From: Heliopora coerulea
Taxonomy: Eukaryota; Cnidaria; Anthozoa; Scleralcyonacea; Helioporidae
Length of the DNA stretch: 64,000 bases
Reading direction: 5' to 3'
Assembly (NCBI GenBank): GCA_030142905.1
Contig: JASJOG010000028.1
Location: 434,001-498,000 of the forward strand
The notes beneath the pieces were generated by a model. It was not told the DNA's origin, did not search any database, and saw only the letters and a list, made by a program, of their open reading frames with translations. This document shows positions 1-12,826 of this stretch, piece by piece. Numbering within the stretch: position 1 is the first letter of the stretch; every line of letters starts with the position of its first letter. The position numbers and the translations under genes were made by a program.

Positions 1-2880
1 TAGTACTCACTATTATAAAAAAAAATTAAAAAAACTAATATGGAGCAATATATATTTTAAGAGAGTTGTACTGGCCAAATTGTTGTTGTAATTAATAGTG
101 ATGGAAAGATTGTCGAAAGACTGATCGTTAAGGAAACAAAGTTTCATCTATTTTACCGGAGTTCATTTATTTAATTTGTTTTGGATTTTGTTTTAGCTTT
201 CTTTTTTATTCAATAAAATTTAATTAACAAATGTAAAGAGCATGTCCTCCGTTTTATCCGTTCAGTACCTCTAATGTCCGTTTTTTCCCCCGCGAATCGT
301 AATAAACCTTTGCCCCATTCCCTTCAATGCTCACGAAAAAAGAGTTCGAAGTCGAAGCCTCCGAAAACGAACTGCAATAAACGAGTGAACAATGAAAATG
401 CGAGGAGGACAGGAATGTTGAGGTCATATAGGGTTACCTTGGGTTATTATGTCATACCGCTGGAATGTAGGAGTGCGACTGCCGACCTCTATTGAATTAA
501 CTTGCAGAAATCTGATGTTTTTATAAAGATGTGTGAATTAGCCTTACTTTTCCCCCGCAAAAGTCGAAAAATCGATGGATAAGCGGTCCAGGTATGTAGC
601 TAAAGGTTTTATATTTTCAAGAGGTAAACATAACTTGGTGTTTCGTGTCGTGTAATTTCAGTATGTCACGTGCCTTGTCCGGCTTGGCGGGAAATTCAAG
701 CATTCAGTTGCAAACCAGAAAGAACACGTATGAAGAGCGATTATAAACATGGTCGTACGAGAAGAATTTTTCTCATCAAACTAAGAACTGCTCGAATGTC
801 AGAATGAAATGACCTTACGACACGTGGGTGTCCCCACAGTCTGAAGGGTGCAGCCCGCCGTAGCTCCCCCCGTTTCGAGTTTCCTTTATGGATTATAACA
901 ATTGCACGTCGGATTGACCCACTTCCAAATAAAATATTCCAATCCATAAATGAGAATTATTGCCATCTATATGTAAGGTATTGCATTGTTTAACTGAATG
1001 GCTGTTTAAGAAAAAGTGTTTGGCAGCAAGGTTAAAGTTGTGGATGCCATAGTTTCCCTGTAAATTGGCCATTGAAAGCTTCAGACCGAGCAGAAAAGTT
1101 GACCTATCTGCCATGGTGTGTCTTAACTATTGTCAGTGTCTGAGAATTTTCTATCTTACCATGGAATACAAGATTGTAGCACTTGTGCAAGGAGGTACTG
1201 TAACAAGGACTTTTGTAACCAGTTGAAACCAATGTTGTGTAACCTCTAGTGATGGGTCTAGGATCTCCCTAACAGGTAGGACAGTTTTCCCCAACAGCTG
1301 GGCCAGCATTATTTGGCAAGTAGCACCAAAATGAGGGGTGCAGCATGTTATGGTGGTTTTAGGAAGGAAGTGTCCATCCTCCTAATGGCTGGGATCTTAG
1401 GGGCCAGCAAGGATCTGTGGTGGGCACCAGGGGAAAAACCCTGGTGGGGGCCCAGAGGCCAAAGCCTCTGGAAGCTCTAAGCAAAATAGAGGTCATAGCC
1501 ATGGCTTCTAGCAGTCTATCTGGTGTTAATCAATGGATGCAAATCATTGAAAGACAGACCTGGTTTTTAACCATGGAAGTTGTTACAACTTAAAACCTAC
1601 AGTTCCCCCAGAAAAACCACACCAGCTGCACTCATATCAGTTTTCAAACAGAAAATTTAGAAAGAAAGTAGTTGTGTTATGCTGTTTTCAGCCTTCCTTT
1701 GCCTATCCACTTGTGAAATTCTTCCTTGGCCCAGCATTTACTGCCATTATCGCTAGGTACTAGATTACCAACAAGGGGTGCTTCTCACATCACAACACCA
1801 TGCATGGTACACCTCTGGTCTTGTAAATAATCAAATTTCCTTCTGGTAGAATTCATGAAATTTTTCCAGCCTCAATCAAAACCAAGGAGAGACTTATATC
1901 TCTAAAAAATTCCAAGAGTGCAATTCATGAGGGAAATATTCTGTAACAACAGCATCTGGTTTGTCTCTATAGGCTATGGCATGAAGCTATGTGAGTTTTT
2001 CATGGGTTTCTTTACATTCCTTTATTTCATGGTTTGATGTTAATTATATATCAGTTAAATATATTAACTAATATAAAAGTTAACAAAACAAACTAATAAC
2101 TTTGGGTTGAAAACAACAATCAGGTTTTCAAGTATGAGGAATTTTTTCCAGTCTGAGGTGTAGGTGAGTTCTAGTCTGAATAGGAGGTCTTTGAATGACT
2201 TCTCAATATCAATTAATGTATCGGCACAGTCAGTTAGTGTATTAGTAATGAGTGAGTAGTATTGAATAGTACACTAGTAACTAGTGTATCTGTAATGAAT
2301 AAACTGATTGTGTGAAATCATATTTCAAGTTCAAGGACTTGAAATATTATTTTCAGCCCAAGGAGTGGAAAGTCCTTGAAACAGCTCAAGTCTTCTGCCT
2401 GGCACTTCCATGGTATTTCAAGTTCACTTACATGGTGCCATTCAGTGCATCTGAATCAATGATATATCATGAATTATTAATGACTTGGAGAAATGGAGTT
2501 CCAAGATATTTTTATTTTCAAATTACATTTTTTTCTGGAAACTAGAAAATGTTATAAGAGTCATTCCATGCAAACTCACCCAGAGGTTCCATGTTGACCC
2601 TCTCATATTCTTATGATATTTTGTCCATGTATGTAGCCAAGGAAAAGATAAGGTCATGTGAAATTTTAGGCCAAAAATTTAAATACTACCAATGTTATAG
2701 CCCCTTAGATTTTAGGATGTGGCCCATTTTCAGTGGAAGATTCACGCATGATTCATTTTCGAGACTTTTTGAATCTTCATAATATGGTCACCTTTGTAAA
2801 TAAATGGCTGATTCTTTCTATTATAGCCAATTCATACCTGAGGATTTTAAATACATGATTATTTTAATCATGTCTCTTAT
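1..2880. other. Intergenic, no gene recognised
   Basis: AT-rich sequence with only short open frames in all six frames. None shows a familiar domain or a convincing chain of splice-compatible exons. The stretch around 1180-1620 is slightly less AT-rich but has no recognisable coding signature. I see no tRNA, no clear terminal repeat and no obvious promoter. Confidence 0.5.
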
Positions 2881-3295
2881 AGTTTCATAACTAACAATAA
2901 CATAAACTTTGATTTTGTTTCATTATCAGATTATTTTTTCGAATTTAGATATACAATTACACAAAAAAGATTTCTCACATATTGTAAGTCTTACATCCTT
3001 TGAAGTATATTGGTATAGAACTTTATGTAGCAGAAAGCTTTTACTATCCTGTTTATTGCTCATGATATAATAGGGTTCAAACATCACTATAAAATAGAAT
3101 ATGCCAAGCATTGACACTCAAACTGTAGGGGATTTCACCATGTGGGCAATTACACTATATTTTGTGCTTTAGGTATCATTAACAATGAGCTTTAAGCTAT
3201 ATATGAGCAAAGTTCTGAATTTGTTCCTCACTTCCTTTATCTTTAAATATCTTGTTGTTTTGGCTCTAATTCTAACAAATTTTGACCATGCCTAG
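2881..3295 (+). repeat. Left arm of long terminal inverted repeat
   Basis: About 414 bp, matching the reverse complement of 5868-6281 with scattered differences. Small open frames in this arm and its partner are shadows of the repeat and have no family signature. Confidence 0.7.
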
Positions 3296-3794
3296 CAGGA
3301 CAATGTCTAAAGAACTTGTCAACTTTTAAGAATTTCATTTAATAGTGTATTTAAGCTTGCTCATCAATTTAATAATTTATCAATTTATTGTTGATATAAG
3401 ATTGTACCGGTAAAGTATGGCTTGTACATAAGATTTAAATTGTTCCTTTGTTTTTTCATTTTAGTAGAGATTGTTGTACACAGTGTACAGGTCTAGAATA
3501 GTTACATCTTCTATAGTTGTTATGCAATTCTGCAGAGGAATTGCATCATTTTCTAGAGACATTGCATCGTCCATGATGATATAAAGTTAAATGCACTATT
3601 GATTTCTGCTGAGATCAAACATGGCTTTGACTCATTTATCTATCTACAAAATAGGAGAGTCTTTAAAACATCAGCTATGGATTGACCAGGCGGAAAACGT
3701 AATCTCAAAAGGAATATCAAAGCCCAGCAAAATATCTTTACGAAAGCCATCGAGTCGGACACAGAAGTAAATAGTAATATTTAATAAAGTTCTA

Positions 3795-3836
3795 ACGTTT
3801 CGTTGTATTAATCACAACATCATCAGAGAATAATTT
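3795..3836 (-). ncRNA. Hammerhead-like ribozyme core (degenerate)
   Basis: On the minus strand CTGATGA is followed by a GTTGT/ACAAC stem with a 7-nt loop and then GAAAC, the conserved two-thirds of a hammerhead core. There is an extra T between CTGATGA and the stem, and I do not find a clean helix III with a GUC-type cleavage site. It sits in the 3' region of a Penelope-like fragment, where hammerhead motifs are known. Activity is doubtful. Confidence 0.4.
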
Positions 3837-3985
3837 ACATACTGCCTAAAGCCTAAGTATATATAGTTACAAGGTGTAATAATATTCAAGCATTAACCAA
3901 TCAGAGGACGTACTAAAAATAAAAGTTACAGGTATAAGAACACAAACAACATGGAATAGTAAAGAAAAAATTATAAAAGGAAAAA

Positions 3986-4447
3986 TTATAAAAGGAAAAG
4001 TGGTGCTGAGCCAATATTGGCATTTAGAGAGGGTTTAAGATTTCGAATGAGTAGACTTTCTCGTAAGAGAAGTTCGGACTCAAAAGGGCAGGAAGAAAGG
4101 ATTTTAAAGTCATCAAAGGAGACTGGGTGATCCGTGTCACGGTGGTGTGAAAGAATACTTGTGAGGGGAGGGTTAGTGCGCTTTTTACCTGTGAGAGGTG
4201 AGATTCCCATATGGTCAGATACGCGTGTATGGAGGTGCCGGATGGTTTCTCCGACATACGAGGCTCCGCAGCTTCGACACGTAAAATTATAAACTACATG
4301 TGATCTTAAGCGTAGAGGAATCTTATCTTTAAAAGAGAAGAAATGTAAAAGTCTAAGCGACGGGTGAGCAACACACTTGATGTTGATCTGAGGAAAAGCA
4401 GATGAGATTAGGAGAGTCTTTGAATGAAGAGTGTCATAAATTGACAT
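3986..4447 (-). pseudogene. GIY-YIG endonuclease C-terminus of Penelope-like element
   Basis: An open frame of 153 codons. It contains the pattern VVYNFTCRSCGASYVGET followed by R-x-L-x-x-R and an H about 25 residues after the YVG. This is the cysteine-bearing GIY-YIG nuclease of Penelope-like elements, which nicks target DNA for priming. The usual C-terminal NLKPSLN motif is present near the end. The upstream reverse transcriptase is absent, so the frame is a 5'-truncated remnant and its first Met is not a true start. Confidence 0.65.
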
Positions 4448-4799
4448 ACTGTAGAAAGAAAGGACTTTTACCTAATTTTTGAATTTAAAGAACCTGACAG
4501 GCACTTAATTCAGTGGAGATGGAGACTTAATTCAGTTAAAATATGAGAATCAAATTTGTCTGCATCATGAAAAAGTATATCTGACTTGCTACCAAAGCTT
4601 ACAAAAATATTGTTCAGATCCATTTTCTGTGCACAAGAAACATTATAATCTAAAGTAAGTTCTATTCATTATAGTTATGTACTGTTTTCTAAGTAGATGG
4701 CTTAGCTGCAATGGTCAGTCTTATAATTTTTTCATGATTTTATTGATGTATGTAATAAGAGAGTGATAATCAATAATTTGTGTTTGATAATTGTTTATT

Positions 4800-5760
4800 T
4801 ATGTCAAATAGAGTCATTGAGGGTTGATGAGGAAACAGCCAATGCACTTGACTTGAAAACAGGTCAGAAGCTTTGTCCTCAATGTTACAAGTCTACACAT
4901 GGTAAGGTTGATAAAATTGAGACAAATATGGTGGATTCAGATCAGGAGTATCTGCCTGCTGAGACTTCATTTGACTCCTTAGAAAAAGCTGCTCATTCTC
5001 TTGGATGTTTGCCTGTCAAGAGTTCTATTTGTAAATGACACAGAATATCGTATGGGAAAAGGAAAGTGAGCCAACTGCAATCTGCAGTGAAAGCTAAATG
5101 TGCCCATGCATTGGACCTGCAAACAGAGGTCTTTGAGTCAACAACAGATGATTGTAGTGCTAGGAGCTGCCAGGATATCGACCATCTGATTTCCCTCTTA
5201 AAAGAAAAAGTGATGCAGACCACTAGGCAGGACAAGATTAAGTTGCTTGCCCTTGCACCACAGACAAGACAGCTCAAGAAAGAAAAGGGTATCTTGGCTG
5301 ACCTTGACCTAAGCAAGAAAGAACCATATCTTGGGAAGTTGTAGATAAAGTTGTTAATTTCTTCCAGGCTGATGATTACCTTGGGTGAGCAACAATCCAT
5401 CTCACTATCCACATGTCATGATTTGAGTGACTTGAAATATGAGCAACTTCAACCAGGGAAGTATGATGCATGTATTTATGACAATGAATGGTCTGTTGGC
5501 AGTATTTGTTGAATGGTCAGATGAGTATAATGATGTTCTTGTTGACTTTATGAGACATTCTGCAATTGGACTTTTTTCATGGCCTGCACATACTAGAAAG
5601 GACAGGTGCTGGGTACCTTTCCAGTATGTTGTCTGTTTAATCAGTGCACCTGAACCTCACAGACAAAGTGTCTGCTCTCATATAACCTTAATTCAGAAGA
5701 TGTTAATCAAATTCAAAAGAGATTGCCAACATTTTTGTAAAATTATGGTACTGAGAACAT
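4800..5760 (+). pseudogene. Broken frame of an unrecognised transposon-associated protein
   Basis: One frame reads through 4763-5038, meets a stop at 5036-5038, and continues in the same frame to about 5340 with the motifs LCPQCYK, LKEKVMQTT and KLKKEKGILADLD. After a small shift it resumes with SWEVVDKVVNFFQADD, then YDNEW and, after another shift, EWSDEYNDVLVDFM and a Trp/Cys-rich tail. The composition looks protein-like and the pieces join in order, so this is a decayed gene. I do not recognise the function; similar frames recur in cnidarian repeats as I remember them. It lies inside the long-TIR element and is probably that element's own gene. Confidence 0.5.
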
Positions 5761-5867
5761 TATATTTTGCAGAACTGCAATTGTAAATTTAGTTAGAAGA
5801 GAATTATTTACACAATTGTTGCTTAACAACATGTCACATTTTAAACATCTAAAATATTCCAATTCCA

Positions 5868-6281
5868 AGGCGTGGTCAAAATTTGTAAGAATTGGAGCCA
5901 AAACAAGAAGATATTTAAAGATGAAGGAAGTGAGAAACAAATTCAGAACTTTGCTCATATATAGCTTAAAGCTCATTGTTAATGATACCTAAAGCACAAA
6001 ATATAGTGTAATTGCCCACATGGTGAAATCCCCTACAGTTTGAGGGTCAACGCTTGGCATATTCTATTTTATAGTGATGTTTGAACCCTATTATATCATG
6101 AGCAATAAACAGGATAGTAAAAAGCTTTCTGCTACATAAACTTCTATACCAATATACTTCAAAAGATGTAAGACTTACAATATGTGAGAAATCTCTTTTG
6201 TATAATTGTACATCTAAATTCGAAAAAATAATCTGATAATGAAACAAAATCAAAGTTTATGTTATTGTTAGTTATGAAACT
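5868..6281 (-). repeat. Right arm of long terminal inverted repeat
   Basis: Inverted copy of 2881-3295. The inner edge is near AGGCGTGGTCAAAATTTG and the outer edge at GTTATGAAACT. The arms are recognisably close but not identical, which suggests an old insertion. Confidence 0.7.
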
Positions 6282-9200
6282 ATATAGTAACAGACAGACA
6301 CTATCTATATTTGGTAGGTTAACACAACTTTTTTAAAACTTTTTTGACACAAATACCATTTTGCTATAATGAGACCACAAAATTTCACCTTCAATGTATT
6401 TTGGCAATTTTTTTTAACCCTACAAAGACCATTCTGGGGTTGTGGGGTGGGGATGTGGGTGTTTGCTGGGCTGGCTGGACTTCTTTTGTAATTTCCAGAT
6501 GACTTAAGTAATGAATATGAATCTTGACACAGTTAACTAAATAAACAATTTGGGGCATAGAAATTTGTGCTGACTTTATTTTTATTTTGCTGACATCAGC
6601 ATAAATTTTTTGGTGCCAAAAACCTGTAAAATAGGTCTTTCAGGATAACTGCAGTAAAAATGACTCCTGAAAAGCTTATTACAATGCAGTTTTCTGTAAT
6701 TGCAAGGAAATACCCTAAGCTTTATGATGAAATGAAATTTGGATGCAAACATGATGTCAGAATGCCAGAAATTGCACTGGAAGCACCAGAAAATCTGAAA
6801 ATTGCCCTCAAACCCCCCTATCCCCCTGCAGTCTTTGTAGGGTTAAAGAAACAAGATATACTTTAAGTTGCATCTGAAGATAATCTTGCTTGATCAGTTG
6901 TTTCCAAAAGATGTCTTAGTTAACTCTGTTGAGATAAGGAATAGTTACATTTACATTTTCAGAAGATTTACATCTACATTAGAATTGAGCAGCCATTAAT
7001 TTAGCCTAATTTTTGCATGAAGTATTGTAATTTAATTATCTTTGATAGATTATGTACATTGAAGGAATTGTTACTCCCTGCTGTTTTTAGAATAAAACTT
7101 TACATCATGAATTAAGTAACGGATAGACATGCCCGAATGCTGAGAACTGATCAAGTAATTTGTACCCTCCTGATAGAACTCAGGAAAACAACTCTTGCAA
7201 TCTTAATTGCAAGCCTTTTCCCCACAGTGTGACATCAACATACTTTTAGAATACCTGATTACACTCTAGAATGCAGTAGTTACAACTATGTTATGTTTTC
7301 ATTGTAGAATTTGGCAAGAATACCAGCAGCTTCAAAATGCAAATTTTGATTTTAAGGCAAAACAATGCAAACAAATGGTGTTTTCTCAATTCCCAAACCC
7401 CTGGAGCAACTTTTTAGCCCTTTTTTTCTCATGTTAAAGGAAGTTTTATTTTTGATGAAAATGTCTGTGCATTTTGAAAAATGCCCAAATAAGTCATGGG
7501 TGAATCCTCCACTGAAGATGGGCCACGCCCTAAAATCTGATGGGTCAATTTTTAAAGTATTTGAAATTTCTCCCTAAAAGTTTCTAAATCATCATTACAT
7601 AAACAGTTGACCATGTATGTGCATTTTCACAGGAATCTGTGATGGTCACCATGGAAACATTCTGAATTTTGGGTGATTTGACATGGAATGACCCATAAGT
7701 ATAACTACAGAAGTGTTTTCAACAATAAGCATTTGATGCTTCAGTTTGCAAGTTGTTCCACAGAGTGGCCCTTGTGAGTGTGAAACTTTTTTTAAGGCCA
7801 CAGTTTTAGGCCTTGGGATATGGAAGTTATAATCTAAAGGATGCATGTTTGCAAATAAGTCTGTTATATATGATGGGGCTCTGTAATTCATAGTATTATA
7901 CCAGATGTGGAGTGAGAGGGAACAATGCACATTGGCTGGAAATTTTATGTTTACATGTCACTAGGGAGTTACAATGTCTTATTTCACAAGGTAAAGCAGG
8001 GGAAAATCCAGGAATTGATGGAGGGGGTGCAGTTCAACATCATGAACCCCAAGCCCTTCTGATGGGGCCTCCCACCAATCTCAGAAATATTTTGCTATCA
8101 TTGTACAATGCTATTCCCATGAGTACAATGGAGTTGGAGAAGTTAATAACGGTGTATAACATCGTGCCAACGCAAATTTTATTACCCAAATTTCTAAATC
8201 AAATTTTCTTTGGTAATCTCCAAACCCTTGGTTACTTAATGCCAAATGGCTTACATAATGCTTAGTTATTATTATCATTATGTGCAAGTTTGTTGGCCTG
8301 AACGGGTGAGGGGCGCGGACCCATCTAGATCCGCCACTGTAAAGAATCTCATACAATTTTATCGTGTAAACGGGTTTATTGCATACGCCAGGATGACATT
8401 TGCGAGGCAAAGCAGCGTACATGCAACAGCGCCTTAAACGTGATGCCTTACCATTCTGCTGAGCAATGGGATCCTCTATTAAGCCTCGACGCTCACTGTA
8501 TCTTGTGCCAAAGGCGTTTTTGTTCAAACGCCAATCATTCTTTTTTATGTTTTGACAATTTACCACTTTTCAATTTCTGCATAATTTCAATACACAGGCA
8601 ATGAAGGGGAAGGACAAACAGGTATCGAAATATTCAATTGAATATTGTTTGACACTTCAATCAATAATGCCTGTTTTTTCTTTCTTTTGCTCTTTGTTTA
8701 CTCTTTGTTTTTCCTTTATTCTCTCATTAGTCTCTATTTGTTCTAGTTGTTCGATGGATCGGATACTTAACGTCAAAGGGCTAACGCTGCATACCTGCGG
8801 TTTCCAACACTCGACTTTCTTCTACACGCGCCAAACTGTCGATGAAAAAGTGTTCATGGTCAGCACAAACAGGATCACCTTACCGCTAATCTACCCCTAC
8901 CTTAATACAGTGCAAACTTTTCGCGGTCTTGAGTCCCAAAACCAAGGACAAGCCGGATAACTTAATTTCTTCAGGAAGAACATTCATCAAATGACCAAGG
9001 TACGGCATTTCTCTTGAGGTTCACTTTCACGACTCTAACTGAAGGATACAATTTCTCTCTTAACACTGATCTATTCTGTACAATTGTCGCATACGACTGT
9101 TCAGCTTGATATATGTGATTTACTAATGAGAGCCTCGAAGACGTATTGCAACATTCGATGGCGAATAGCAAGCAGGAATTATGTCCTGAAGGGGTAATCC

Positions 9201-9983
9201 CATACGCATGACAGCGGAGAATCGTATATGCGACAATCGCATGATGTAGATTGGGCCTTAAAATGGTCTTCCGATAGTCAGATCACTCAAACTGGTCAGG
9301 ATTCTTTAAAACTGGCCTTTGTTGTGGTACGTTGATTGCTCTGATTGATTGCATGTTCTCAAAGTCAAATCGAAATGTAAGCAGCTCTGCAGCTCTAAAG
9401 TAGAATGCTGGACATATCTTATCTTAGCTCACCTTAAAAGCTTCCCGAACGACGGGCATTAAAAAGTAGAACTATTGATCTTGAGATTAATTTTATCCAG
9501 CAAATGCCACAATAATATGGATAACTTGCAATTTGTCCAGCCAAATTTAAGTTTGATCATTCAAAGCTTGGACTGTGTAGTTCACTCACTTCGAATTATC
9601 AGCCGGATAAGTTACCCGGTCTTCATGCTACTTCGCTTCATGTATATCTCGGGCTGGCATCTCGGCATACTGATTCAGTGTGAACCAGGATTGTGTTTCT
9701 TTGCTCTTGAATTGTTACGGCTGTTTGCTCTTTCCAACATTACAGAATTGGTCGTTGGCAGCTTTAGCCATTCTCTGTGGGAGCTCTCGCCTTGACTTAT
9801 GAATTCCTCTGGCGTTAGCCAGAGTAAAATAATAGAAGTCTAATGCCACTGGAAAAGAGCTAAGGAAGCTAATACGGCGACAGCAAAAGTCGTCTCAGCA
9901 ATTCTGGTCAGTTTGTGAACATTTCAAACAACCAAAAAATTTGTACTTTTTCGACAGCAACGTTTACCGGAACGTTTTCTTCG
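6282..9983. other. Intergenic, no gene recognised
   Basis: AT-rich, with many short frames on both strands but no domain, no repeat of codon-like composition and no chain of splice-compatible exons. Frames near 7912-8265 and 8601-8960 have implausible protein composition. A short palindromic piece with the CTGGCGTTAGCCAG motif near 9812-9824 belongs to a small repeat that recurs at 33010 and 33120. Confidence 0.45.
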
Positions 9984-11729
9984 AGGCTGATCACATGGCG
10001 AGTTTCAGCCCGGGTTGAAATTCCAGCCCGGCCTTCTGATAAAATACTTGAAAAACGGAGCTCGCGATTACTTGAAGAATGTTTCAGCCCGGTGTCGCAG
10101 CAGATTTGTACCCCCTTTGAATTTGTATCCCCGGTCCATATCCAGGACGGATATGGATCGGGGGTACAAATTCGCTAGCCGATTTAGACCTTCTAGAGGT
10201 CAAAATCAGCTAGCAGATATTTCCATTTCCACATTTCCAACAGTATTCAGAAGAATAACGATTCAAACCGAAGATTCTATAAATGATAAAACAAATTCCG
10301 AATAGTAACATCTTGCAAACTCAAGATTTGAGTTAAAAGAAACAAGACGAGTGTCAAAACGGTGATATTTCGATTTTATTCCAAAAAGAGCAACCCTAGG
10401 GAGATGACATCATCGACAGAAGGAAGAGAAGCTAAAGGTTAAAATTACAGAGTGATCGCTAAACAAAGGTGTTAATTACATATGTTTACAGAAATAGTGA
10501 GAGGTCTTTGCTAGCCTTGAGTCCACAGTTCAGTTCTGGCTGGTTAAATTTTTTGTAAAGAGCTTCGCAGTTAAACCAAGTTAAAAGCAGTTAAACCTCT
10601 TTAATTTTCCCAGGAACGTTCTAAGGCCCAGTTTACATGGTGAGAAGTTGTCTCTGTTAGTAGGGTTATCCTAGCAGGCGAGGTAACTTTACACACATTT
10701 CTTCGTTAATCAAAGAGAATAGAATCTTCGATGCTATTGTATGTGACCAAATCTGATCCACCGTATCTTTGTCTTTTGAATCTCAAGGGAGTGATTGAAA
10801 CGCACAAATTGTTTCGTCAAGATTGAATAAAGCGTCTTTGGTTTATGGCTTTTTTAACGTAACTCTTTAAGCGTGAAGTTCTGCTGATGATATTTCCTCT
10901 TGTTAAACAGTAAAAAGAAAAAAAAAACATTAATAAAATTGCACCTTTGAGACTTTGAATGTTACTTTTTGGACATTTGCTGAACAAAAGCGAAAACTGC
11001 GCTTTAGGTGAATAATTTTCTTTCCATAATCACTAAATAATTGAGATGCTTCGATGTATGCTCTTGAACAATAGGTGATGACTCATCAGAGAAAAATGAT
11101 CAGCTATATGCATACATACATGCGTAAGTCGTTTTTGCCATTTCGTGGTGTTACTGCGCTTTTGATAACTTACTCGCGTGGCCTTCTCAATGGTAATCCT
11201 TACCAATGGCTGAAACAATTGCCAATGCTCATTGGTATTGTATATTGGCGATACGAAAACGTCACTGCAGGATAACAGAAACGATCTTTAAATGAATGTG
11301 ATTTGAAATGGTGTACGATTCTTATCGAAAACAGCGCTATACATAATGATTTCATAGGGGGTCCGTATTCGCGGGAGTGGGTCCACATCCGCTAGCAGAT
11401 TTGGGCCGGGGAGTCCATATCAGCTAGTGGAAATGGACCGGGGGGTCCAAATCTGCTGTGACACCGGTTTGAGCTACCCGGCTGAAAATTTCAGCCCGTT
11501 TGACCAGGCTGAAAAATCCCATGTAATTGCACGAAAAAATTTCAGCCCGGGCTGAAAAGAAGATTGACAGGCGTGAGAAGATGCAAATTGCCAAAACAAC
11601 ACAGGCTACCGAGAAATTCCTGCCTGGGTTCACCTTCGATTTCAGTTTCGGGCAGAAATATTTCATGTGATCGGGACTTTTTTCAACCCGGTCTGCCGAA
11701 CTGAAGTTCTCCCGTGTAATCAGCCCTTT
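9984..11729. mobile_element. Palindromic non-autonomous element (CAGCCCGG family), interrupted
   Basis: Its ends read GAGGCTGATCACATGG on the left and, reversed, AAGGGCTGATTACACGGG on the right, with several internal TTTCAGCCCGG modules. A second copy lies at about 61188-61985. Comparing the two shows that the copy here is split at 10093-11463 by another element. No coding potential is visible. The superfamily is unclear. Confidence 0.6.
10093..11463. mobile_element. 1.37-kb nested element with TGTC...GACA ends and CCGG duplication
   Basis: It begins TGTCGCAGCAGATTTG and ends CAAATCTGCTGTGACA, near-perfect 16-bp inverted ends, followed internally by further inverted GTCCATATC/GCTAGCAGATTT modules (10130-10220 and 11350-11450). 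It is flanked on both sides by CCGG (10089-10092 and 11464-11467). The uninterrupted order TTTCAGCCCGG-TTTGAGC seen at about 61430 (opposite strand) is the empty site. No intact frame is present, so it is probably non-autonomous. Confidence 0.65.
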
Positions 11730-12826
11730 ACAATAGAAATTTTTATTCAAAACAAAAGAAGGGAATAATCTGAAGTCCCAAGAGAATTTCAAACTCCGTC
11801 CTACTGGTAATATACAGAACGTCGTCGCGAGCCTCACCACAGTTTTACGGCTACGTAACATAAAGTGCGTGGAACGTTGTTGGTTGCTAAAAGGTTAACA
11901 AAGTTACCAGAGCTGCTGAAAAGAGTTTCAGAGGTAAACACACAGCATTCACAATTCATTGCAACATCAATGGAATGTTCTATTCAAATGATTAAAAAAT
12001 TAAAATACTTTGTGCAATGCTGTCGGCGTGTTAGCTTGCCTAAACTCCCAAATATCTACAGTGTACGGTCATTTCAACTCACTTGGTTTGTTTTGAACAT
12101 GTCTGATGTTTTTACTGCTCTAAATACATGGTTAGCTGATGTCCCGTTTCTTTAATGTCCTCTTGATTTCCTCAGCATTTTTTCTTGGACACTCAACCAG
12201 ACGATCAAAATCACGGAAAGTGAAGTCGAGTTATAAACTTAGTTAGCCAGTGGATGAGTTTAATGTGATGGAGACAACCTTATATAGAAATTTTGATAAC
12301 TAACGTTTCGTTACTTAACCAGTGACATCATTGTAGGTTAATATTTTATAAGGATTGGTCGGTTTAAATAGCTAAATGTTACTTTATCACTTTCAATTTA
12401 TGAAAACGGTTATAAGAGGTTATGTTTTCATTATGGCTCTTTTTAAGCTTCTCTACTGGGCTATAATATCTCTAACTTATCAAAGAGCTGTTGTAATTTT
12501 TGGATCAACGCTCTTTATAATTTCAACTGCTTTCAGATTTTCTGAAGAGATACTTTGCTTCGGCAACCATTCAGAGCATGATCAACCCTTTGTCGGACTT
12601 TGATGATAGGAAAGGGAAATCTTGCCTGTCATCAAACAGATAAACAACTACCAGAATACTTTGTAGTTTTTTTCGTTTTCATGCAAACATTGAACTCCCA
12701 AAGCGAATGGAGAGACAGTTGCTCCGGTGAACATTACAAACAAGATTTTGAAAAGCGTTCTGGTAGTTGTACTCAACAAATGATATAAGGGGAAGGTCGT
12801 GGCAAGAAGGTAAACCTGAGAAAGAG
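11730..12826. other. Intergenic with repeat fragments
   Basis: No gene recognised. The stretch around 12640-12785 is a diverged copy of a sequence at about 62365-62515; both contain AAGCGAATGGA and GACAGTTGCT. A hammerhead-like piece lies at 12303-12331. Confidence 0.45.
12303..12331 (-). ncRNA. Hammerhead-like core fragment
   Basis: The minus strand reads ATGATGTCACTGG...AACGAAACGTTAG, resembling the CTGATGA, stem, GAAAC pattern of the Penelope-like 3' regions elsewhere in the window, but the first bases of the core are changed. A decayed fragment. Confidence 0.25.

Larger units (their letters stand above)
3690..4447 (-). mobile_element. 3' end of a Penelope-like retroelement
   Basis: The minus strand encodes the C-terminal GIY-YIG part of a Penelope-like element (3986-4447), followed downstream by a 3' region containing a hammerhead-like core (3795-3836). 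The 5' part with the reverse transcriptase is missing, as expected for a 5'-truncated retroelement. A related copy on the plus strand in intron 29 of the channel gene (about 51500-51860) shares the C-terminal peptide PSLNANIGS, which supports one repeat family. Confidence 0.65.
2881..6281. mobile_element. 3.4-kb element with ~414-bp terminal inverted repeats
   Basis: The two ends are long inverted copies of each other (about 2881-3295 and 5868-6281), beginning AGTTTCATAACTAAC on the left and ending GTTAGTTATGAAACT on the right, with TATAG-like flanks. The arms differ by scattered substitutions. The interior holds a broken reading frame (about 4800-5760) and a Penelope-like 3' end on the minus strand (about 3690-4447) that looks like a later insertion. 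Long-TIR DNA transposons are common in cnidarians, but I cannot name the superfamily. No clean target duplication is visible. Confidence 0.6.

Noticed and set aside
8601..8960. 119-codon frame with a hydrophobic segment
   Set aside because: No family resemblance, poor codon-like structure and no splice-linked neighbours. The hydrophobic run comes from a T-rich tract.
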